Part shown: positions 1-5,957 of the stretch, piece by piece
How the letters are laid out: each line of letters begins with the position of its first letter
Position numbering within the stretch: the first letter of the stretch is position 1
DNA from: a virus
Strand: one strand, 5' to 3'
Length of the DNA stretch: 21,540 bases
IMG/VR virus record: IMGVR_UViG_3300031566_000434
Coordinates: 1-21,540 of that record
Program-made: the position numbers and the translations under genes
Notes under the pieces: model-generated
What the model saw: the letters and a program-made list of their open reading frames with translations, nothing else
What the model was told of the DNA's origin: nothing
Databases searched by the model: none

Positions 1-251
1 ACATAGTTTTTTGCAATACTAAAGACCCAAGAACTAAATTTAGATTTTGTTTCATCAAATGTTTGTAGTTTTGTGAAAATTTTAATCATTATTTCTGATA
101 CATCATCATCAAGGTCATAATATTGCAAATATTTATTTTTCAGAAAATTCTTAACGGAGTTACTATATCTATTATATACTATTTCTTGAGCTTTTGAGTC
201 TCCCATCAAAATATCTTGAATTAGTTCCGTATCTTTTTTTACTTCTATCAT
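1..251 (-). CDS. ECF-like RNA polymerase sigma factor (N-terminal part, cut by window edge)
   Basis: Reading the minus strand from an ATG at 249-251 gives 83 codons that run open off the left edge. The protein begins MIEVKKDTELIQDIL and reads as sigma-70 region 2 of the ECF type: a first helix with GDSKAQEIVYNRYS (residues 17-30), an acidic DLDDDVSEIMIKIF (47-59, the place of the usual 'D-x-E-D-L-x-Q-E' core-binding helix), then TFDETKSKFSSWVFSIAKNY (64-83, the region 2.3/2.4 pattern F-x-x-W-x-x-x-I-A-x-N that melts and reads the -10 element). Region 4 would lie outside the window. The start overlaps the end of the primase gene by 80 bases in another frame, which is long for a phage overlap; the next in-frame ATG (residue 16) would still lie inside the overlap. 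It would direct RNA polymerase to phage promoters, a role like that of T4 gp55 although the sequence is ECF-like. Family assignment comes from visible motifs and is fairly sure; the regulon is inferred. Confidence 0.85.
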   Translation of the reverse strand, partial: MIEVKKDTELIQDILMGDSKAQEIVYNRYSNSVKNFLKNKYLQYYDLDDDVSEIMIKIFTKLQTFDETKSKFSSWVFSIAKNY

Positions 252-1257
252 ATGGTTTATGTAACTTTTGAATAAAATAATCTTCAGTAGTCAAACCTCT
301 TGCGTTATAAAGTGCGTTTAAAACTGCGTCATAACCTTCTTTTTTTCTTAATTCATCAAGATCATCTTCAGTAGGTAATTTGACTAACTTAACCCTTTCT
401 TCGCAGTCAACATAAATAGTTTGTAAAATATAAAATAACTCCACACTATTTTTAAATGCGTCAGGGTCTAATAAAATAACAACATCAGGTTTTAATTCTT
501 TCAGTTTCATAAACAATGTGGTAGAGAGAGTTTTCCCTAACATCGGAATGATGTTTACAGGGAAAGAGAGCATCTCAAACGCACCTTCAACAAGATATAC
601 AGTAGAATCCCAATTTACAAGACCTTCATTAAAAATAATTAAATCCTTATCAGCAAGAGGGTTGAGATAAGGTAATTTTTTTCTAATCTTTAGGTCAGTT
701 CCATAATATCTACCAACAAAATAATTAATTTCTCCTTTTGCATCGTAGGATGGAATAATTATTCTCTCAGCATATTTTCCAATAATACAAAAACCAAGCC
801 TATATTTTAAAATAACATCTCGGCTTATTTTTCTTTCATTCACTAAGTAATTATATGCTTCAAAATGTTCAGGATTTGTCACATCCATTTTAGAAAACAA
901 AATCATTTCATCTGGTAATTTTACCTGAATATATTCTTTTTCTTCATCATCATAAATGTAATCCTGATAAATTCCAGCATATGATTTATACAAGTCATAA
1001 TCAATACTACTACCAAATTTTCTTATAAGTCTTCCTAATGAACCACTAAATTTAGGTTCATCACATTTCCAACAACGAAATAATCTTTTACCAGTATTAA
1101 TTTCCAAATTAAATTTACCATCTGGATATGTAAGTTCTTCTCTTTCTTGACAACATGGACAATTTACTTGCAATTGTTCTGATTGCAAGTATCCATTAAC
1201 ATCACCAAAAATATTTTGAATTATGCTATGAAACTCCTGACCTCGAATTGAACTCAT
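172..1257 (-). CDS. DnaG-type DNA primase (zinc ribbon + Toprim)
   Basis: Makes RNA primers at the replication fork. The 361-aa protein has an N-terminal zinc ribbon, C33-P-C-C36 and C62-W-K-C65, which recognises template. A primase core follows: RIIIPSYDAKGEINYFVGR (165-183) and the KLPYLNP motif (194-200) match DnaG's 'R-x-x-x-P-x-x-D...G-R...KYLN' pattern. The Toprim metal site is YLVEGAFE (E224, G225) and LLDPDA (D264, D266). It is shorter than bacterial DnaG and lacks an obvious helicase-binding C-terminal domain, as expected for a stand-alone phage primase. The ATG overlaps the TGA of the upstream repeat ORF (ATGA), suggesting coupled translation. The last ~27 residues are encoded by DNA that also encodes the sigma factor start; that tail is basic and low in complexity. 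Helicase and polymerase partners are not in the window. Confidence 0.93.
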   Translation of the reverse strand: MSSIRGQEFHSIIQNIFGDVNGYLQSEQLQVNCPCCQEREELTYPDGKFNLEINTGKRLFRCWKCDEPKFSGSLGRLIRKFGSSIDYDLYKSYAGIYQDYIYDDEEKEYIQVKLPDEMILFSKMDVTNPEHFEAYNYLVNERKISRDVILKYRLGFCIIGKYAERIIIPSYDAKGEINYFVGRYYGTDLKIRKKLPYLNPLADKDLIIFNEGLVNWDSTVYLVEGAFEMLSFPVNIIPMLGKTLSTTLFMKLKELKPDVVILLDPDAFKNSVELFYILQTIYVDCEERVKLVKLPTEDDLDELRKKEGYDAVLNALYNARGLTTEDYFIQKLHKPYDRSKKRYGTNSRYFDGRLKSSRNSI

Positions 1258-1403
1258 GACGTAAATATTTCATTTAACCATTTATTCCTACAAGCAGCAT
1301 GATACGCACCACACGCCTTATCATGAAATTCGGTTCTGTTTCGATATTTCATCGCTTCTAATTTACATGCCTCAAATGTCCAAGGTTTGATAACATATTT
1401 CAT
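1254..1403 (-). CDS. 49-aa protein with one phage 'AY-AA-WLDEI' repeat module
   Basis: A short open frame from an ATG at 1401-1403 gives a 49-aa protein beginning MKYVIKPWTFEACKLEAMKY and ending NKWLNEIFTS. It matches a repeat I recognise from memory in phage and Bacteroidota proteins, with the pattern W-T-x-E-x-C-x-x-E-A-x-K-Y-x-x-R-x-E-F-(x)n-A-Y-x-A-A-x-x-N-x-W-L-x-E-I. Such repeats often accompany GIY-YIG-like or other endonuclease domains and may bind DNA. One full module is present. The frame continues upstream without a start codon into a second, 5'-truncated module (see the entry at 1404-1490), so this may be the tail of a broken longer gene rather than a free-standing one. Its stop overlaps the primase start. 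Coding is likely from the repeat match; function is unknown. Confidence 0.55.
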   Translation of the reverse strand: MKYVIKPWTFEACKLEAMKYRNRTEFHDKACGAYHAACRNKWLNEIFTS

Positions 1404-1490
1404 GTGACCACAAATCTCATCTAACCACTTATTAAGACGTGCTGCTTCATAAGCAGAACGATTATTCTTTTTAATATTTCTTAAATTCTT
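1404..1490 (-). pseudogene. 5'-truncated repeat module, in frame with the 49-aa protein
   Basis: Between a TAG (1491-1493) and the ATG at 1403, the same minus-strand frame encodes KNLRNIKKNNRSAYEAARL followed by NKWLDEICGH. This is the second half of another copy of the same module (A-Y-x-A-A-R-L-N-K-W-L-D-E-I-C-x-H-M). No ATG, GTG or TTG start is available in frame, and the first part of the module is missing: the bases upstream encode the C-terminus of the neighbouring 176-aa protein in a different frame. The simplest reading is a remnant of a longer multi-module protein whose 5' part was lost. A +1 frameshift from the end of the upstream gene is an alternative that I cannot exclude. Confidence 0.5.
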
Positions 1491-2001
1491 CTAAAAACGG
1501 AAAGAATTTAATTAAACGATTAAGGAAACCGGGACAATAAATCCTAAAATTACCAATTTGTGATTGTGGGTTAACCCCCATTTTAAGATAATTTGTTTGT
1601 AATTCATCAAATAAATCAATTACAGCTTTTTTTATTTTGTTATCAACAACAATTGAAGTACCACCTCCGTTTTCACCTAATTGTAATTCAAGACTTTTAA
1701 TTTTCTCTGCTTGTAAAACTAATTGTTCTTCAAGCCATTCAACATTCTGTGTGCCAACAACAGGAGCTTCTGGAGTTTCATCAAGTTCAAGTAATTCATC
1801 TTTCTTATCAAGAGATAAATCAACATCTTGAAGTAATTCACTAACTTTTGCTTTTGCTTTTATGTCTCTTTGTTCTTCAGGAGTTAATACTGGTTCTGGT
1901 TTCTTTGCAGTAGATTTTCTCCTTACTGGTTTCTTTGCAGTAGATTTTTTCGTGGTTTTACTCTTCGCTAAACCAACTACACCTTTTCTTTGATTTGTCA
2001 T
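1471..2001 (-). CDS. Uncharacterised protein with KSTAKKP repeat and coiled coil
   Basis: I do not recognise this 176-aa protein. The N-terminus is strongly basic, with a direct repeat: KKSTAKKPVRRKSTAKKP around residues 18-35, reminiscent of the AKKP tails of histone-like or nucleic-acid-binding proteins. An acidic stretch follows (about 46-80: LLQDVDLSLDKKDELLELDE), then a short coiled coil (EWLEEQLVLQAEKIKSLELQ, about 88-107) and a globular-looking C-terminal half containing one cysteine (IYCPGFLNRLIKFFPFLEEF). It sits one base after the metallophosphoesterase gene in the replication block, so a role as a DNA-associated accessory protein is possible but inferred. Its 3' end overlaps, in another frame, the truncated repeat module. 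The DNA of the N-terminal repeat is itself duplicated. Confidence 0.85.
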   Translation of the reverse strand: MTNQRKGVVGLAKSKTTKKSTAKKPVRRKSTAKKPEPVLTPEEQRDIKAKAKVSELLQDVDLSLDKKDELLELDETPEAPVVGTQNVEWLEEQLVLQAEKIKSLELQLGENGGGTSIVVDNKIKKAVIDLFDELQTNYLKMGVNPQSQIGNFRIYCPGFLNRLIKFFPFLEEFKKY

Positions 2002-2002
2002 A

Positions 2003-3493
2003 TTATTCTAATATTAAGTTTGTATTCAGATGTGCAACCAATCCAAATTCGTGATTCCAAACAAAACCATCAGCAGCTTTTGTTGAACCAACAAAACCTT
2101 TCTTATGATGCCATTCTTCAGTACCAGTTAAACTTGATAAATATCTAATTGTAACACCTAAATCTTCGTTCAATGACCTTGATTTGTCAAGAACAATGTA
2201 ATTTACATTTCTTTTTCTGTGAATATGTCCTAAATGCCATTCATGGAATTTAGTTTCGCTCCAAAATGGTTTAGATGGAACATCTGTTGCCATTAACATT
2301 GGAAGACTTGCTTCTTTTTCTTCACCACCATGAGTTAACCCAAGCAATACATTACCAAATACATAATATTTCCTTGGTGATGCATGATTATCTATATTAA
2401 CAGCAGAGTCTTGATTAAACCAAGCATTAAGAACACTACCTAAATAATAACTACGTTCAAAATCATGATTACCCGGGATAACCACCACATCAACAGGAAC
2501 ACCTGTTTGTTTCAATAAATTAATTGCATCAATAAGTAATCTACAACCAATATCAAATGTTTTTTGCCATCTAAGGTCTTCATCTTGTGGTGTGCCTTTA
2601 GTTGTTGTGTTCACCATTGTATCACTATTGAAGAAATCATTTCCAACAGGGAAAAGTATTCTATTATAATTAAAACCACTAGCACCTTTTAAAAGTTTTT
2701 CAATTGATTCCATAAATCTACTACGTGCTATTTTTACATCGTAGTTTTCAAATGTTTCACCACCCCATGCAAGTTTACCTATATGTAAGTCAAATATTGA
2801 AATTTCAAGTAAATTATTATCCTCATCAACACCCTGTTTCAATTTAAGATTAGTATGAAGTACTGGTGGATTATAATTTTTTGTCATTTCTTGAAAAACT
2901 TCACCAGCTATTCGTTCCTTAACGAATTTAATGTCACGTTCCAAACGTGCTTTTACTTGCCAATTCTGGTATGTTTTTGCCACCCACTCTCCATCTTCTA
3001 AAATTTTCATAGTGACATCCCATTTATTAATTAAATAGTCTTTTACCTTCCAAGTCTTAGAATTAACATTAGCACCACCTAATAATTGAGGAAGAGTGTG
3101 AATATGATCTACAGGATAATTACCTCCACCAACCCATTCGAACTCAGCATCATTCCCATTTTGTCTAAAACTTTCACGATTCCCTGTTTTTGGAATGTCT
3201 TTAGGTTTGTTAGGTTCGGATGGTCTTTGATTATTTTGATTACTTTGTGTGTGGAAGGAATTTTTTTTATTTATGGAACTGTTGATGTATTTTATGTATG
3301 CATCATTAAAGATGTTATATTGTTCTTCGGTAACATTTTTATTTTTTGTACTTGTACCATAAACTTCTCTTTTTACGTTTTTCAGGTAAGTATCGGCAAA
3401 TCCAGAAATTTTTGATGCTTCTTTTACTGATATCTCGTGTTTTATTGCATAATTAATAATTTCAAGTGCGTTTTCAAGTCTTACTCTTTTCAT
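2003..3493 (-). CDS. Calcineurin-like metallophosphoesterase (Mre11/SbcD-like fold) with N-terminal HTH-like region
   Basis: Probable metal-dependent phosphodiesterase or nuclease. The 496-aa protein carries the ordered metal ligands of the calcineurin/Mre11 superfamily in its C-terminal half: FDLHIGK (D235, H237), VGNDFF (G284-N-D286), PGNHDFE (341-344), LTHGGEE (H388) and LGHIHRK (422-425). The N-terminal ~45 residues (ISVKEASKISGFADTYLKNV) look like a helix-turn-helix, followed by a polar low-complexity linker (about 75-115, N/Q/K/P-rich) and a middle domain unknown to me. Motif II is GND rather than the GD-x-x-x of classical Mre11. No SbcC/gp46-like ATPase partner lies in the window. Placement with a resolvase, primase and sigma factor suggests DNA recombination, repair or genome processing. 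Fold assignment is confident; substrate is unknown. Confidence 0.9.
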   Translation of the reverse strand: MKRVRLENALEIINYAIKHEISVKEASKISGFADTYLKNVKREVYGTSTKNKNVTEEQYNIFNDAYIKYINSSINKKNSFHTQSNQNNQRPSEPNKPKDIPKTGNRESFRQNGNDAEFEWVGGGNYPVDHIHTLPQLLGGANVNSKTWKVKDYLINKWDVTMKILEDGEWVAKTYQNWQVKARLERDIKFVKERIAGEVFQEMTKNYNPPVLHTNLKLKQGVDEDNNLLEISIFDLHIGKLAWGGETFENYDVKIARSRFMESIEKLLKGASGFNYNRILFPVGNDFFNSDTMVNTTTKGTPQDEDLRWQKTFDIGCRLLIDAINLLKQTGVPVDVVVIPGNHDFERSYYLGSVLNAWFNQDSAVNIDNHASPRKYYVFGNVLLGLTHGGEEKEASLPMLMATDVPSKPFWSETKFHEWHLGHIHRKRNVNYIVLDKSRSLNEDLGVTIRYLSSLTGTEEWHHKKGFVGSTKAADGFVWNHEFGLVAHLNTNLILE

Positions 3494-3511
3494 TATATAT
3501 TTTTTAAATAA

Positions 3512-3545
3512 AATTATTTATGTAATGTTTCTTGATAATTTTGTC
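3512..3545 (-). promoter_or_regulatory. Possible sigma70-like promoter before the metallophosphoesterase gene
   Basis: On the minus strand a perfect TTGACA is followed 17 bases later by TACATA, a poor match (3 of 6) to TATAAT. It lies in the 86-base gap upstream of the metallophosphoesterase start. Bacteroidota hosts use different promoter elements, and in DNA this AT-rich a chance match is plausible, so this is weak. The region also begins with a GTATTTATA element overlapping the stop codon of the preceding gene, which could serve the same gene. Confidence 0.25.
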
Positions 3546-3579
3546 AAACTTAAAGCAAAAATACCAAAAACACAAGATT

Positions 3580-3891
3580 TTATATAAATACATTCCCACT
3601 TTTTTTCAAAAATTTAATATTTTCTTCAATTTGCTTACATTCTGAAAGAAAGGACACTTCATGTTCAATTGACATATCGAACCATTCACCTTCTTTTTTT
3701 AAATAAGAATATTTGCGATGTAGTGTTCGTTCGATTTTATTAGCATATTCTGTCTGAAACGATTCTATGAGTTTTAATTTGGAAGAATTTCCAGTCTGCA
3801 ACGCACATAATCTACGAGTAGGATGTTTAGATACCCCAATCTTATAACGACTATCTTCTAATGATTGAATTAAATAAACATATTTAATCAT
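3580..3891 (-). CDS. T5orf172 / GIY-YIG-like domain protein
   Basis: A 103-aa protein consisting almost only of a T5orf172 domain (a GIY-YIG nuclease relative): KYVYLIQSLEDSRYKIGVSK (3-22) with the Y-V-Y and Y-K-I-G-V strands, R26/R27 in PTRRL, then IERTLHRKY (E54, H58) and GEWFDMS (W70, F71). In this family the tyrosines, arginine, histidine and glutamate form the active-site region. Such proteins may act as nucleases, homing-type endonucleases or DNA-binding modules; activity is not shown by sequence alone. The start ATG overlaps the preceding TGA (ATGA). Its stop codon is embedded in a GTATTTATA element. Its position between a resolvase and a metallophosphoesterase supports a DNA-processing role, but free insertion as a selfish gene is equally possible. 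Confidence 0.85.
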   Translation of the reverse strand: MIKYVYLIQSLEDSRYKIGVSKHPTRRLCALQTGNSSKLKLIESFQTEYANKIERTLHRKYSYLKKEGEWFDMSIEHEVSFLSECKQIEENIKFLKKSGNVFI

Positions 3892-4259
3892 ATTAAATGA
3901 ATAATTGGAAGCGATTTACCACTCTCAAGTCCATTAATATCTTGAAATCTTTCATCATATTTGTATAAATCAAAATGGTTTTCGTTTAATGCAATCAATT
4001 CGAGTGTATGTTTCGTAGAAGTATTATCCCTTTCCATTGGTAATTCTGAAAAATAATTTATTGATTTAATTTCCTCAACTAACAAATTTGAGAGTAATGT
4101 ATATAGAATTTTATCACCAACCTTAATATCACTACCGTTTTTATATGTTTTTATATTTAACTTCTCTAATATTTCTTCAGTTACGATATTGTTATCATTC
4201 ACCATTTTTCTGTTTGCCAATTTTTTAAAAAACTCTAAATTATATATTCTCTTTCCCAT
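3888..4259 (-). CDS. Hypothetical protein, 123 aa
   Basis: I do not recognise this protein. It is soluble-looking, with mixed charge, no membrane segment and no cysteine. The N-terminus is helical and basic (MGKRIYNLEFFKKLANRK). The central part, GSDIKVGDKILYTLLSNLLV, resembles a beta-strand element common in small phage proteins. The gene is tightly packed: its stop overlaps the start of the T5orf172 gene (ATGA), and only one base separates its start from the stop of the resolvase gene, so it is co-translated with DNA-metabolism genes. Function unknown. Confidence 0.8.
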   Translation of the reverse strand: MGKRIYNLEFFKKLANRKMVNDNNIVTEEILEKLNIKTYKNGSDIKVGDKILYTLLSNLLVEEIKSINYFSELPMERDNTSTKHTLELIALNENHFDLYKYDERFQDINGLESGKSLPIIHLI

Positions 4260-4260
4260 T

Positions 4261-4872
4261 TTATTTTAATATTCCTAACTGTTTCAAACCCGCAACACCT
4301 ACCGCGTATGAATCAGACATATCAAAACACATGTCTTTTGGGTTAGTACTATTCTTTTTGTAAAACCATTCGATTTGTGGTTCTAATTTACACACTTTTT
4401 TCCAGATATATAATTTCTTTTCATTACGATATTCAGGTGGGAAACTAAGTGTTTCTTTTATTTCACCTTTTACTTTACTAACTTTCACTAATTCGGTGCA
4501 AAATAATTTTCTGGACTCATAAACACTAATTTTCATTGGGAAAATTCCAAATATTGTTGAAAGAATATATCTACAAATCCCATTGAATCCAAATAATAAT
4601 GAAACAGTATTAGCATTATTACTACCACCTAATGGTTCTTCCACAATAATATGTATAATCTCACCATTTAATTCATGTAAAACTCTATCTTTATATTCCA
4701 ACACATATTTTTTAAAGATTTCAGCTTTATATAAATCTCTATTTTCAATAGGTGTGTTTTTATCGGTTTTTAATGCAAGATGTTTTAGTTCAATAAGTTT
4801 CCCTTTATTGTCCCATAACGCACTACCAATATTCGTTGTACTGATGTCTAATGACCAGATATATTTTATCAT
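4261..4872 (-). CDS. RuvC-like Holliday-junction resolvase / RNase H-fold nuclease
   Basis: Likely resolves branched DNA during phage recombination or before packaging. The 203-aa protein has the acidic residues of the RuvC/RNase H fold in order: SLDISTTNIGSALW (D9 in strand 1, with the STT-x-x-G turn), IIVEEPLGGSNN (E78/E79) and FDMSDSYAVGVAG (D184 and D187). The basic KKLYIWKKVCK stretch (152-162) lies before the last motif, as in many phage RuvC-like proteins. Length is close to bacterial RuvC. It is six bases downstream of the RHH gene, in the same operon as primase and metallophosphoesterase. In T4 this job is done by the unrelated endonuclease VII, so this phage would use a different resolvase. 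Family call from visible motifs; substrate preference inferred. Confidence 0.85.
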   Translation of the reverse strand: MIKYIWSLDISTTNIGSALWDNKGKLIELKHLALKTDKNTPIENRDLYKAEIFKKYVLEYKDRVLHELNGEIIHIIVEEPLGGSNNANTVSLLFGFNGICRYILSTIFGIFPMKISVYESRKLFCTELVKVSKVKGEIKETLSFPPEYRNEKKLYIWKKVCKLEPQIEWFYKKNSTNPKDMCFDMSDSYAVGVAGLKQLGILK

Positions 4873-4878
4873 ATTTAA

Positions 4879-5094
4879 TTATTTATGAAGCTCTTCGTAA
4901 TTTACTGTTTTTGCTTCTTCAATTAATGTTTGAATCTTTTTGGGGTTATCTAAATATAATATTATTAAATTTTCAATAACACCACCAATTTTTAAACTCT
5001 TACCTTTACATAACATTTTAAACTTACCATGTAAGTCACCATCAATAATAACTGATTTTGGTTTTGTTGAGGTAAAAATATCAATATTCTTCAT
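4879..5094 (-). CDS. Small ribbon-helix-helix-like DNA-binding protein
   Basis: A 71-aa protein with the layout of a ribbon-helix-helix (MetJ/Arc) repressor: a short strand PKSVIIDGDLHGKFKML (residues 12-28, strand then helix 1) followed by LKIGGVIENLIILYL (34-48, turn and helix 2) and a polar tail. Spacing fits the usual RHH pattern. It is the first gene of the left-hand replication operon, and a perfect palindrome lies four bases upstream of its start codon, overlapping a promoter-like element. RHH proteins typically bind such palindromes as dimers of dimers and repress their own operon, so autoregulation is a reasonable inference. An alternative is a small phage nucleic-acid-binding protein with another fold. 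Confidence 0.7.
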   Translation of the reverse strand: MKNIDIFTSTKPKSVIIDGDLHGKFKMLCKGKSLKIGGVIENLIILYLDNPKKIQTLIEEAKTVNYEELHK

Positions 5095-5098
5095 ATCT

Positions 5099-5114
5099 AT
5101 TATAAATTTATAAT
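5099..5114. promoter_or_regulatory. Perfect 16-bp palindrome, candidate operator for the RHH protein
   Basis: The sequence attataaatttataat is its own reverse complement over all 16 bases. It lies between the GTATTTATT element and the ATG of the RHH gene and overlaps the last bases of that element. A repressor bound here would block initiation. Because the DNA is very AT-rich, one or two perfect 16-bp palindromes are expected by chance in a window this size; the position is what makes this one notable. Confidence 0.45.
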
Positions 5115-5120
5115 AAATAC
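5111..5120 (-). promoter_or_regulatory. GTATTTATTA promoter-like element, replication/sigma operon
   Basis: A copy of the shared GTATTTAT(A/T) element, ending about 17 bases before the ATG of the RHH gene. It has T rather than A at the ninth base, like the copy at 19844-19853 and unlike the copies before baseplate genes. No -35-type match is visible upstream. If it is a promoter, it would drive the operon that ends in the sigma factor gene. Confidence 0.5.
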
Positions 5121-5175
5121 TAAGAAATTATAAAAAATTATAGATTTCGAGAATTATTTTGATTTTTCTTTTGAT

Positions 5176-5946
5176 TTAAAAATCAAGAGCAAAAACAATT
5201 GTTCTGGCAATTGTTGCGTTTTTAGCTACAGGGTCATTTAATTTTCCTATCGCCACAAGGTTTTTATTACTATCGTATATACCAATTTCAGTAAAATAAA
5301 CAGTTTCAAGTCCATCCCATGTTGAATTTGATGTTGAGTTAAATTCGTTTAGGGGTAAATTAATAGTAATATCAGTAGTATAAACATCTGCTTTGATTTT
5401 AGTAGAAACATTCCCAAAGAAATATGTAGCTTCTCCAAAAGGTAAATTATTAGTTTCGGTTTCTCCGGGGTAGTTTAAATAATTCAAATTATATGGTATA
5501 TATATTAATGGATTAGTGTATTGCAATAATGGTATTTTAAATACAACGCTTGTGAGTTTAGAGGCAGTTAAAAAGAAAGTACTACCACTACTATATCCAC
5601 TTACTTGAGGGGTAATGTTAATCTGTTTCCATTGTGTTGGGTCGGGTTCAACATCAGCAAAACTATTAAAAGCACCGTTACTTACCATTTGTACTAATGC
5701 ATGAATTTTATGTGCCGTATATCCTGTACCAATAGGATTTATAATACCAGCAGCAATTTCACCAGCTAAGAATTTAAAATCGTTTGAATCTGGGAAATTT
5801 AAGTTAATTTCCTGAACATAAGGGTTATTTGTACCCAAAGCAATTTTTTTAATGTAATTACAATGAATTGCCTGACTATATCCATTAACTGTTTCACCAG
5901 TTATTGGTAATAAGATATATGATATGAATACTGTATTTCCTTCCAT
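5176..5946 (-). CDS. Phage tail/baseplate structural protein, 256 aa
   Basis: Probable virion protein of the distal tail. The sequence is rich in N, T, I and beta-forming residues and low in lysine, as in tail-fibre and baseplate proteins. The C-terminal part (ETVYFTEIGIYDSNKNLVAI then GKLNDPVAK, about 214-240) matches a pattern common in phage tail-fibre/collar-type proteins ('i-t-E-i-G-l-Y-D-x-x-x-x-L-v-a-i-g'). It has a single cysteine near the N-terminus (AIHCNYIKK). It follows the 555-aa tail protein by 11 bases and is the last gene of that unit; the intergenic region after it carries the next promoter-like element. I cannot say whether it is fibre, fibre adaptor or baseplate plug. Confidence 0.75.
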   Translation of the reverse strand: MEGNTVFISYILLPITGETVNGYSQAIHCNYIKKIALGTNNPYVQEINLNFPDSNDFKFLAGEIAAGIINPIGTGYTAHKIHALVQMVSNGAFNSFADVEPDPTQWKQINITPQVSGYSSGSTFFLTASKLTSVVFKIPLLQYTNPLIYIPYNLNYLNYPGETETNNLPFGEATYFFGNVSTKIKADVYTTDITINLPLNEFNSTSNSTWDGLETVYFTEIGIYDSNKNLVAIGKLNDPVAKNATIARTIVFALDF

Positions 5947-5957
5947 TATTTCATTTT

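Noticed and set aside
3086-3415. Plus-strand open frame of 109 codons with hydrophobic stretches
   Set aside because: It is antisense to the N-terminal part of the metallophosphoesterase, whose reading frame is clear; its hydrophobic look is due to complementing K/N codons.
5150-5185. TTGATTT-AAATCAA hairpin at the end of the 256-aa gene as a terminator
   Set aside because: The stem is only A/T with one G-C pair, includes the stop codon and has no T-run after it on the minus strand.
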